A stretch of 30,008 nt of DNA from an uncultured Verrucomicrobiota bacterium (lineage in GTDB: Bacteria; Verrucomicrobiota; Kiritimatiellia; CAIVKH01): contig CALKUH010000035.1 of the NCBI GenBank assembly GCA_937996795.1, positions 1 through 30,008 of the forward strand, given 5' to 3'. Below, piece after piece: positions 1 to 9,070 of this stretch. The notes under the pieces were generated by a model. That model was not told where the DNA came from. It made no database searches and worked only from the letters and a program-made list of their open reading frames with translations. Position 1 is the first letter of the stretch. Each line of letters opens with the position of its first letter. A program made the translations under genes and the position numbers.

Positions 1-8
1 GATTCGAT

Positions 9-40
9 AAAAGCGGCGGCCTCCGGGCCGCCGCTTTTTT
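9..40. terminator. Bidirectional intrinsic terminator
   Basis: A perfect 9-bp GC stem (GCGGCGGCC at 13-21 and GGCCGCCGC at 26-34) with a TCCG loop. It is flanked by A9-A12 on one side and six T residues (35-40) on the other, so it can act in both directions. The stop codon of the leftward zinc-ribbon gene overlaps the T-run, so this is its natural terminator. It may also end a rightward gene lying outside the window. Confidence 0.88.
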
Positions 41-242
41 ATCGCCATAATCCGGCGAGCAGGAGGACCAGCAGGATGCCGAGCATCAGCAGCGCCCCCC
101 CGACGCGCATGCCGCGCTGCCGCGGCGATGCATGCGGAAACTCATAGCCGCAAATCGGACAGCGATTGTGATTCGCCGCGACCTCCGTTGCGCACGAAGG
201 ACATTCGCGCGCGCCGAAATCGTGGTGAGGGTCGATGGACAT
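39..242 (-). CDS. Small zinc-ribbon protein with a C-terminal membrane helix
   Basis: About 67 residues from the ATG at 242. A TTG 12 bases upstream is the other possible start; the ATG is preferred because a GAG purine stretch lies seven bases before it. Seen: two CPxC knuckles (CPSC and CPIC), a zinc-ribbon arrangement, then a basic linker and one strongly hydrophobic helix (roughly residues 47-66) reaching the C-terminus. This is the architecture of a tail-anchored protein with a cytosolic zinc ribbon. The ribbon could contact nucleic acid or protein; the sequence does not say which. It follows aconitase on the same strand, separated by a structured spacer, and ends at a strong terminator. 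I do not recognise a named family. Confidence 0.7.
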   Translation of the reverse strand: MSIDPHHDFGARECPSCATEVAANHNRCPICGYEFPHASPRQRGMRVGGALLMLGILLVLLLAGLWR

Positions 243-260
243 TTTTCTCAACAACTGAAC

Positions 261-335
261 GGGCCGCGCCCAGCGTGCGCGGTTGCAGCGGATATCCAGC
301 TATCGATCTGTAGCCGCCCACGCTGGGGGCGGCCC
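261..335. repeat. 22-bp imperfect inverted repeat after the aconitase gene
   Basis: The arms at 261-282 and 314-335 are reverse complements except for two positions, and enclose a 31-base loop. Each arm also folds alone: CCGCGC/GCGCGG around CCAGCGT in the left arm, and GCCGCCC/GGGCGGC around ACGCTGG in the right arm. The two small loops are exact complements, so the region can form one long hairpin or two kissing hairpins. It begins four bases after the aconitase stop codon on the minus strand. No long T-run follows on that strand, so it may be a 3'-end stabiliser or an attenuator rather than a simple intrinsic terminator. Confidence 0.6.
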
Positions 336-338
336 CTT

Positions 339-3032
<2,694 letters not shown>

Positions 3033-3075
3033 TCGGCACTCCTCTCCGGCAATCACCGGTTAAAACGAGGCCGGA

Positions 3076-3104
3076 AACCTAGAAATTCAACGCGTGGATG
3101 TCAA
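3076..3104 (-). promoter_or_regulatory. Candidate sigma70-type promoter for acnA
   Basis: On the minus strand, TTGACA (3099-3104) is followed after 17 bases by TAGGTT (3076-3081), about 45 bases upstream of the aconitase ATG. The -35 box is a perfect consensus. The -10 box is weak by E. coli standards but resembles other candidate -10 boxes in this window. Confidence 0.5.
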
Positions 3105-3157
3105 TGCACGGACGCGATGCGACCCTGCGAAACAATTCATTTCAACACGGGGGCCCG

Positions 3158-4225
3158 TTATTCGCGGGCGGGCGGCTGTTGGTCCGCGAGGGTGTCGCCT
3201 GCCATGATCGGCGTGGGGGCGGCAGGCAGGGGCGGCGCGCGGCGCGCGGCGCCTTTGGCGGGCGGGCCGCCTTCGGCAAACCGGCCCATGGCACGGAATT
3301 TGTTGTAGCGGGCCTGGAGGCGCTGCTCGTCGGATAGCATTTTGACTTCCTTGAGGTTGCGCAGGATCACGGTCTTCAGCGTCTCGGCCATCGTTTCGGG
3401 ATCGCCGTGCGCGCCGCCCAGCGGCTCGGGAATGATCTCATCAGCGAAACCCATCGCGATCAGGTCATTCGACGTGAGTTTCAGCGCCTCGGCGGCGCGA
3501 TCCGCGTACGCGCGGTCCTTCCAGAGAATGGCGGCGCAGCCCTCGGGAGAGATGACGGAATAATAGGCGTGCTCCAGCACGAGCACGCGGTCGCCGACGC
3601 CGATGCCCAGCGCGCCGCCGCTGCCGCCTTCGCCGATGATCGTGACGATGATCGGGACGGGGAACGTGAACATTTCGCGCAAATTGACCGCGATGGCCTC
3701 CGCAATATGGCGCTCCTCGGACTCAATGCCGGGATAGGCGCCGGGGGTGTCCACGAGCACGACGATGGGCAGGCGGAATTTCGCCGCGAGTTTCATCAGG
3801 CGTAGCGCCTTGCGGTAGCCCTCGGGATAGGCGCAGCCGAAGTTGCACTCCAGGTTGCTCTTCGTGTCGCGGCCTTTCTGCGTTCCGATCAGCAGCACGC
3901 GCTCATCGTCGATCGTGGCGAAGCCGCCGATGATCGCGCGGTCATCGCGATAGTTGCGGTCGCCGTGGATTTCGATCCAGTCCTTCGTGAGGCGCTGGAT
4001 GTAGTCGTTCGTATAGGGGCGGAGCGGATGGCGCGCGACCTGCACCTTCTGCCATGGGGTGAGTTCGCTGTAGATCTTGCGTCGCGTGTCGAGGATGCGT
4101 TTTTTCATCCGGTCGATCTCGTTCGACACGTCGATCTTCTGCGACTCGCTGAAGTTGGCGAGCTCGCGCAGTTTGTTCTCGAGTTCGAGGACCGGTTTCT
4201 CAAAGGGCAGGGTATAGGGAGGCAT
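3158..4225 (-). CDS. accA: Acetyl-CoA carboxylase carboxyltransferase subunit alpha
   Basis: The alpha subunit pairs with AccD to move the carboxyl group from carboxybiotin to acetyl-CoA, making malonyl-CoA for fatty acid synthesis. The 355-residue protein begins MPPYTLPFEKPVLELENKL, the typical AccA N-terminus. It carries ELTPWQKVQVARHPLRPY, DTPGAYPG, GEGGSGGALGIGVGDRVLVLE and YYSVISPEGCAAILWKD. Family members are usually near 320 residues; the excess is a C-terminal low-complexity Pro/Ala/Arg tail from about residue 315, probably disordered. GGAG lies seven bases before the ATG. It starts 17 bases after the L,D-transpeptidase stop, so it probably belongs to the kinase-transpeptidase operon. 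Its partner accD lies nearby on the opposite strand (6,856). Confidence 0.96.
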   Translation of the reverse strand: MPPYTLPFEKPVLELENKLRELANFSESQKIDVSNEIDRMKKRILDTRRKIYSELTPWQKVQVARHPLRPYTNDYIQRLTKDWIEIHGDRNYRDDRAIIGGFATIDDERVLLIGTQKGRDTKSNLECNFGCAYPEGYRKALRLMKLAAKFRLPIVVLVDTPGAYPGIESEERHIAEAIAVNLREMFTFPVPIIVTIIGEGGSGGALGIGVGDRVLVLEHAYYSVISPEGCAAILWKDRAYADRAAEALKLTSNDLIAMGFADEIIPEPLGGAHGDPETMAETLKTVILRNLKEVKMLSDEQRLQARYNKFRAMGRFAEGGPPAKGAARRAPPLPAAPTPIMAGDTLADQQPPARE

Positions 4226-4242
4226 GAGGATTCTCCGGGAAA

Positions 4243-5220
4243 TTACTCTTCAATGACCACCGGCGTGCCGATGGTGAGGATGGTGAACAACTCCGAGATG
4301 TCGTCATTCACGAGGCGCACGCAGCCCATGCTGGCCTGGCGGCCGATGGTCTCGGGCTCCCACGTGCCGTGCAGGCCATAGCCTTTGACGTCGAGCGCGA
4401 GCCAATGGGTGCCGAGCAGGTTCTCGGGATCGCCGAACGGGATGGTGCGCCCGTCGGGGTGCCACCACGTCGGCTGTGCGATCCGGTCGACGATCTTGAA
4501 TTCGCCCACGGGCGTTTTCGCGAACTCGCCGGTGCCGACGCGGTACCGCTTGAAGAACTGGCCGTTCATCGAGAGAACCAGGTCGTTCCGCGTCTTGTTG
4601 ACGACGATGGACCATTTGCCGGTGAACACGCGCAGGCGGTCGCCCGGGCGGATGATCGGGCCGCGCAGGTTGTTGCTTTTCTGGATGAGTTCCACGGTCG
4701 TTCCGAAGCGGCGCGCGATCCGGTCGAGCGAGTCGCCCGGTTCCACGGTGTAGTCCACCTTCTCCGGCATGGGGCGCGGCGTGAGCAGCAGTTCCATGCC
4801 GACGGCGTTCAGGATCCGTTCCGCCGCCGCTTTGACGTCGTCCGCCGATGTCTCCGCCAGCACGGCCAGCGCCGCCTCGCGGGCGGGCTGGAGTTTGCCC
4901 TCGGTGCGCAGTTTATCCGCCTCGGCAATCTTCAAAACCGTTGGATCGGGCAGGACCGCCGCTTCGACGACCGGGGCGGAGGCCGGCGCCGGTTCGACGG
5001 GCTCGGTGACCACCGGTGGTGCGACCGGTTGGGGGTCGGCCGGGACCGTCGCTTCGGGCGCGGATGCGGGTGCGGACGCGCGTGGAGGCGCCGTTCGCTG
5101 GGACATTTTCCACGCCCAGAACGTCAGCCCGGCGGCAGCCACCAGCGCCGCCACGGCTTTGAAATAGGCGGCGCCGCGGCCCCGGCGCGGGGGCTTTTTG
5201 TCCATGATGAATTCCGTCAT
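4243..5220 (-). CDS. LysM-domain L,D-transpeptidase (YkuD family)
   Basis: Predicted envelope enzyme that forms 3-3 peptidoglycan cross-links or attaches a protein to peptidoglycan. The 325-residue product has a basic N-terminus, one membrane helix (about 18-37), a long Pro/Ala/Val/Glu-rich linker, a short helical segment (about 93-145), a LysM domain (about 157-199, YTVEPGDSLDRIARRFGTT), then a YkuD catalytic domain (about 204-325). The catalytic signature is intact: H284 in LHGT and C300 in SMGCVRL. The ATG at 5220 overlaps the stop of the upstream kinase gene as ATGA, favouring translational coupling. An ATG at 5205 is the alternative and costs five residues. The kinase could therefore regulate or sense the same cell-wall process, which is inference from context. 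Confidence 0.92.
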   Translation of the reverse strand: MTEFIMDKKPPRRGRGAAYFKAVAALVAAAGLTFWAWKMSQRTAPPRASAPASAPEATVPADPQPVAPPVVTEPVEPAPASAPVVEAAVLPDPTVLKIAEADKLRTEGKLQPAREAALAVLAETSADDVKAAAERILNAVGMELLLTPRPMPEKVDYTVEPGDSLDRIARRFGTTVELIQKSNNLRGPIIRPGDRLRVFTGKWSIVVNKTRNDLVLSMNGQFFKRYRVGTGEFAKTPVGEFKIVDRIAQPTWWHPDGRTIPFGDPENLLGTHWLALDVKGYGLHGTWEPETIGRQASMGCVRLVNDDISELFTILTIGTPVVIEE

Positions 5221-6032
5221 ACCATCGTCTCTAAATCGCGCATAACCAAAGACATGGAGGGATACCGATCCTCCTGTCGATAGGCAAGGCATTTGAGGAT
5301 GAGGCTTTCCATCGCCGGCGGCAAGGAGACGTTGTGGAATTTAAAGCGGGTGGGGCGCCCGTTGGGATCGAGCTGCGCCTTGCGCGCGTCGTCCAAGGTG
5401 ACCCCCTCGAACGGCTTGTGGCCGGTGAGCATTTCGTAGCAGGTCACGCCGAATGCGTAAATGTCCGTTTGATCGTCCACGAGGTTGCGCAGGATGGTTT
5501 CCGGCGGCAGGTAGGCAAACGTGCCGGGCAGCGGCGAAAGTTTGACCGGCTTCGGCTTGCGTTCGATCGCGAGGTCGAAGTCGATCAGGATGACCAGCCC
5601 GTCGTTGCGCACGATGAAGTTTTCCGGCTTCAGGTCGAGGTGCAGGAATCCCGCGAGGTGGACGTAGCTGATTGCCGCGGCCATCTGTCGCATGATGGTG
5701 AGGGTGTTCTGATAGAGCAGCGGGTCCTTGCGGAGGATCAGCTCGCGCAGGTTCCGCGCTTCGACGAATTCGACGACGGTGAACGGCTCGTCCTGGTGCA
5801 GGCCGGCTTTCAGGAGGCGCACGACGTTGGGATGGTGGAGGCGCGAGAGGATTTCCCCGCCGCGCAGGAATTGGGTCCGGATGCGGCGGTCCCGGAGGTA
5901 ATCCGGTTTAATGCGGCGGATCACAACCCGGTTCTGCTGGTTGTCCACGCCGACATACAGGTAGGTCATCCCTCCGCTGGCGAGCCGGCGGGTGATGGCG
6001 TACCCGGCAAATTCCTGCCCCATTCCGATCAT
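5217..6032 (-). CDS. Divergent Ser/Thr protein kinase, possible pseudokinase
   Basis: A protein-kinase fold of about 271 residues with no obvious sensor domain or membrane helix. Seen in order: a glycine loop LASGGMTYLYVG (18-29), the alpha-C glutamate (about E60), HLDLKPENF (131-139), LIDFDLA (149-155), PGTFAYLPPE and DIYAFGVTCYEML. Three conserved positions differ from the usual kinase: the beta-3 lysine of VAIK is Arg (VVIR, R39), HRD is HLD, and DFG is DFD. The catalytic-loop Asp, Lys and Asn remain. It could be a weak or unconventional kinase, or a pseudokinase scaffold. The ATG at 6032 is chosen because the candidate promoter at 6067-6096 would exclude the GTG at 6083; an ATG at 6023 is also possible. 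It overlaps the transpeptidase start by four bases. Confidence 0.9.
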   Translation of the reverse strand: MIGMGQEFAGYAITRRLASGGMTYLYVGVDNQQNRVVIRRIKPDYLRDRRIRTQFLRGGEILSRLHHPNVVRLLKAGLHQDEPFTVVEFVEARNLRELILRKDPLLYQNTLTIMRQMAAAISYVHLAGFLHLDLKPENFIVRNDGLVILIDFDLAIERKPKPVKLSPLPGTFAYLPPETILRNLVDDQTDIYAFGVTCYEMLTGHKPFEGVTLDDARKAQLDPNGRPTRFKFHNVSLPPAMESLILKCLAYRQEDRYPSMSLVMRDLETMV

Positions 6033-6066
6033 AAACGCCTGAAGATTGCTCCTGACGGGAACCTGA

Positions 6067-6096
6067 ACAGTAGGGGGCCGCACTGCGCATTGTCAA
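6067..6096 (-). promoter_or_regulatory. Candidate promoter for the kinase-transpeptidase-accA operon
   Basis: On the minus strand, TTGACA (6091-6096) and TACTGT (6067-6072) are separated by 18 bases. The expected start of transcription, near 6060, fits the chosen kinase start at 6032. The comF gene diverges from the other side of the same short spacer. Confidence 0.45.
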
Positions 6097-6124
6097 CGCC
6101 CGACCGATCCGGCACACTGCGCGC

Positions 6125-6838
6125 GTGAAAGCGTCCGTCCTGCTTGATCTGGTGTACCCGCGCCGCTGTGCGGGGTGCTCGGCGGGGATGGACGGGGATC
6201 CGGGCTTCCTGTGCTGGTCCTGTCGCTCCGCCCTGCTCACGATCGGCGACCCGTGTTGCGCGTGGTGCGGCAACCCGCTCGAAGGCCGCGCCGACCACGC
6301 CTATACCTGTTTTCACTGCACCAACATGCAACCGGCTTTCGACCGCGCCCGATCCGCCGTCCGGTTTGATGGCGTGGCGGCCCGGCTGATTCACCTCTTT
6401 AAATACCACGCCGCCCTGTGGCTTCGCCCGGAGTTGGTGGACTGGCTCGACGCCTGCCGCCGGGTCCACTACCCGGACGTGGCGTTCGATGCGGTCTGCC
6501 CCGTCCCACTGCATCCCGCCCGCGCACGCGAACGCGGCTATAACCAGGCGGAAATCCTTGCCGCGGCGCTGGCCGGTCGTTTGCGCAGGCCGCTGTGGCG
6601 GAGTGTGTTGCGGCGTGTCCGGCATACCGACACGCAAACGCATTTGACAGCCCGCCAACGCCTCTCTAACGTTGCCGACGCTTTCCACGTGAACCAACCC
6701 GGCCGCGTGCGGAATGGTTCCGTGTTGCTGGTGGATGACGTGATGACCACCGGCGCGACCACGAGCGCGTGCGCGCGGGCGCTGAAGGAAAGCGGGTGCC
6801 GGTCGGTCCATGTGTTGACGTTGGCGCGGGGTCAATAG
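6125..6838 (+). CDS. comF: ComF family phosphoribosyltransferase-like protein
   Basis: ComF-family proteins combine an N-terminal zinc ribbon with a type I phosphoribosyltransferase fold and are linked to DNA uptake in competent bacteria, although many carriers are not known to be competent. The 237-residue product has cysteine pairs CAGC/CWSC and CAWC/CFHC in the first 70 residues, then PVPLHPARARERGYNQAE and the PRPP loop VLLVDDVMTTGATT. The length is typical. The reading frame opens with GTG at 6125, about 90 bases from the divergent kinase gene. No strong ribosome site is visible. It ends 17 bases before accD, so the three plus-strand genes may be co-transcribed. Confidence 0.92.
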   Translation: MKASVLLDLVYPRRCAGCSAGMDGDPGFLCWSCRSALLTIGDPCCAWCGNPLEGRADHAYTCFHCTNMQPAFDRARSAVRFDGVAARLIHLFKYHAALWLRPELVDWLDACRRVHYPDVAFDAVCPVPLHPARARERGYNQAEILAAALAGRLRRPLWRSVLRRVRHTDTQTHLTARQRLSNVADAFHVNQPGRVRNGSVLLVDDVMTTGATTSACARALKESGCRSVHVLTLARGQ

Positions 6839-6855
6839 CTTCGGTCATTTTTTAT

Positions 6856-7719
6856 ATGCCGCTCTTCAGCAAGAAAAACTATTCCACGGTCAAGGTGCGG
6901 AAACGCGATATCCCGGATGGCCTGTGGCTCAAATGCCCCGGCTGCCAGGAGATCATTTTCAAACAGGAGCTGGACGAGAACGCCTCCGTCTGCCCGAAGT
7001 GCGGCCACCACTTCCAGATGAGCCGCGCGGACCGCATCAAACTGCTCATTGAGGATGGCACGTTCCAGGAATGGGACGGCGACCTGTACAGCGTCGACAC
7101 GCTCGGCTTCACCGGCACCGCGTCCTACACCAGCAAACTCGAAGAGAATCGCCGCAAAACCGGCTATCACGACGCCATCAGCATCGGGCGCGGGCGCATG
7201 GCGCATCACGACATCGGGTTCGGCGTGATGGATTTCACCTTCCTCGGCGCGAGCATGGGCTCGGTCGTTGGCGAAAAAGTCACCCGCCTGATTGAGAAGT
7301 CCACCAAGGCCCGCCTGCCCGTGATCCTGATCTGCGCATCGGGCGGCGCGCGCATGTATGAGGGCATGTTCAGCCTCATGCAGATGGCGAAGACCAGCGG
7401 CGCGCTGGCCCGCCACGCCGAGGCGGGGCTGGCCTATATCCCCGTGCTGACGCATCCGACCACGGCGGGCGTGATGGCGAGTTTTGCGACGCTCGGTGAC
7501 TTGATTGTCGCGGAACCCGCGGCGCTCATCGGTTTCGCCGGCCCCCGCGTGATCAAGGAAACCACGCAGCAGGACCTGCCCGAAGGATTCCAGCGATCGG
7601 AGTTTTTGCTGAAACACGGCCTGCTCGACATGGTCGTGCCCCGCAAGCAGCTCAAGCAGACGCTGGTCCTCGTGCTCGACTACCTGCTCGACAAACAAAC
7701 GGCCATTAAAGCCGGCTGA
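6856..7719 (+). CDS. accD: Acetyl-CoA carboxylase carboxyltransferase subunit beta
   Basis: Beta subunit of the carboxyltransferase that works with AccA. The protein is 287 residues, the usual size. An N-terminal zinc ribbon has CPGC (C27, C30) and CPKC (C46, C49). The crotonase-like core shows GGARMYEGMFSLMQMAKTS, HPTTAGVMASFATLGDL, EPAALIGFAGPRVI and LPEGFQRSEFLLKHG. The start is the ATG at 6856 (MPLFSKKNY). An in-frame upstream extension overlapping comF is not conserved-looking and is dropped. The ribosome site is weak, so translation may depend on coupling to comF. accD next to folC is a common bacterial arrangement. Confidence 0.97.
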   Translation: MPLFSKKNYSTVKVRKRDIPDGLWLKCPGCQEIIFKQELDENASVCPKCGHHFQMSRADRIKLLIEDGTFQEWDGDLYSVDTLGFTGTASYTSKLEENRRKTGYHDAISIGRGRMAHHDIGFGVMDFTFLGASMGSVVGEKVTRLIEKSTKARLPVILICASGGARMYEGMFSLMQMAKTSGALARHAEAGLAYIPVLTHPTTAGVMASFATLGDLIVAEPAALIGFAGPRVIKETTQQDLPEGFQRSEFLLKHGLLDMVVPRKQLKQTLVLVLDYLLDKQTAIKAG

Positions 7720-7741
7720 TCCCGCGCGCGGCGAAACGCCC

Positions 7742-9070
7742 GTGACGAACGCCTCCGCCAGCGATCTCGACGCCCGGATCTCGCAGCTCTTCCGGCGTAA
7801 TCTCCACACCATTAAGCTGGGATTGGAACCGATGGAGGCGCTGACCGCCGCGCTCGGCCGTCCGCAGGACGCCTTTCTCAGCATCCATGTCGCGGGCACC
7901 AACGGCAAAGGCTCCGTATGCGCGCTGATCGCCTCCATGCTGCGCGCCGCGGGATTCCGCGTCGGCCTCTACACCTCGCCGCATCTGTGCCACTTCCGCG
8001 AGCGCCTCCGCGTCAATGGCGAAGCCATCCCTGACGTCGAACTGCCCGCGCTGATCGACACCGTGGAGGCCGCCGCCGCACGCGTGCGCGCGGGCGGCGA
8101 GCGGGACGCGACGTTCTTTGAATTCACCACCGCGCTCGCCTTCGAGTGGTTTCGCCGGCGCAACGTGCAGGTCGCGGTTCTGGAAACCGGGATGGGCGGG
8201 CGGCTTGACGCCACCAATGTGGTCACGCCGGTCGTTTCCGTGATCACCTCCATCGGCCTCGACCATCAGGCCTACCTGGGCGACACCATTGAGAAAATCG
8301 CCGGGGAGAAGGCGGGCATCATCAAGGCCGGGCGGCCGGTTGTCTGCGCGCCGCTGCCGGAGGACGCGATGCGCGTCATGATCCAGACCGCGCGTTCGCG
8401 CAAGGCCCTGCTTGTTCCCGTGGAGGACGCCTGCCGCGTCACGCGCATCCGCCAGACTGTCGAGGGACAGGTGGTGGGGATCGAAACGGCGGACGAATCG
8501 ATCGGGCGCGCAACATGCCCGTTGCTCGGGCGCCACCAGCTGGTGAACCTTGCGACCGCCGTCACAAGCGCGTTCACGTTCTCGGCGGAAACGAAGCTGC
8601 CCGTGCCGGCTGGCTCAATTCGCAAGGGAATCGAAGCGGTCGATTGGCCGGCCCGCGCGCAGGTGGTTGAGCGCGACCCGACGCTTGTCATCGACGGCGC
8701 GCACAATCCCGAGGCCGCCGCGGCGCTGCGCAAAACGCTGGACGAACTCCGTGGTGATCGCCCGCTCGGCCTCGTCGCGAGCTTTCTCGCCGACAAGGAT
8801 GCCGTCCAGTGCCTGCGCCTGCTGGCGCGGGGCGCGGCACGCTGCTGGCTGGTCCCGCTTACCGGCGAACGTGCGCTCGACGCCGCCGGCTTGCGATCGG
8901 CCGCACAACAGGCCGGCGTGCAGGCCGCATGCCACACGCTGGAGGAAGCGATTGCTCAGGCGCGCGACTGGGCGCGCGCGAAACAGGGCGTCGTCTGTTT
9001 CGCCGGTTCGCTCTACCTCGCCGGCGCGGCGCTCGCCTCCCTCCGCCGCGCGCCCTCCGACCGCAATTAG
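7742..9070 (+). CDS. folC: Folylpolyglutamate/dihydrofolate synthase
   Basis: Mur-ligase-type ATP-dependent enzyme that adds glutamate to dihydropteroate or folates, in the cytosol. The 442-residue protein has the P-loop AGTNGKGSV (51-59), TSPHLCHFRERLRVNG, FFEFTTALAFEWF, ETGMGGRLDATNVV, GEKAGIIKAGRPVV and DGAHNPEAAAAL, which are the FolC hallmarks in the expected order. The start is a GTG at 7742, 22 bases after accD, with a weak ribosome site. Whether it has both dihydrofolate synthase and polyglutamylation activity cannot be told from sequence alone. Its stop codon overlaps the stop of the convergent gene to the right. Confidence 0.96.
   Translation: MTNASASDLDARISQLFRRNLHTIKLGLEPMEALTAALGRPQDAFLSIHVAGTNGKGSVCALIASMLRAAGFRVGLYTSPHLCHFRERLRVNGEAIPDVELPALIDTVEAAAARVRAGGERDATFFEFTTALAFEWFRRRNVQVAVLETGMGGRLDATNVVTPVVSVITSIGLDHQAYLGDTIEKIAGEKAGIIKAGRPVVCAPLPEDAMRVMIQTARSRKALLVPVEDACRVTRIRQTVEGQVVGIETADESIGRATCPLLGRHQLVNLATAVTSAFTFSAETKLPVPAGSIRKGIEAVDWPARAQVVERDPTLVIDGAHNPEAAAALRKTLDELRGDRPLGLVASFLADKDAVQCLRLLARGAARCWLVPLTGERALDAAGLRSAAQQAGVQAACHTLEEAIAQARDWARAKQGVVCFAGSLYLAGAALASLRRAPSDRN

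Noticed and set aside
3138..3152. A small GC palindrome after accA as a terminator
   Set aside because: The stem is only about four to five pairs with a tiny loop and no T-run on the minus strand.
6090..6118. A TTGTCA-17-CACACT promoter for comF
   Set aside because: The -10 match is poor and the predicted start would fall almost on the GTG start codon, so I cannot support it.
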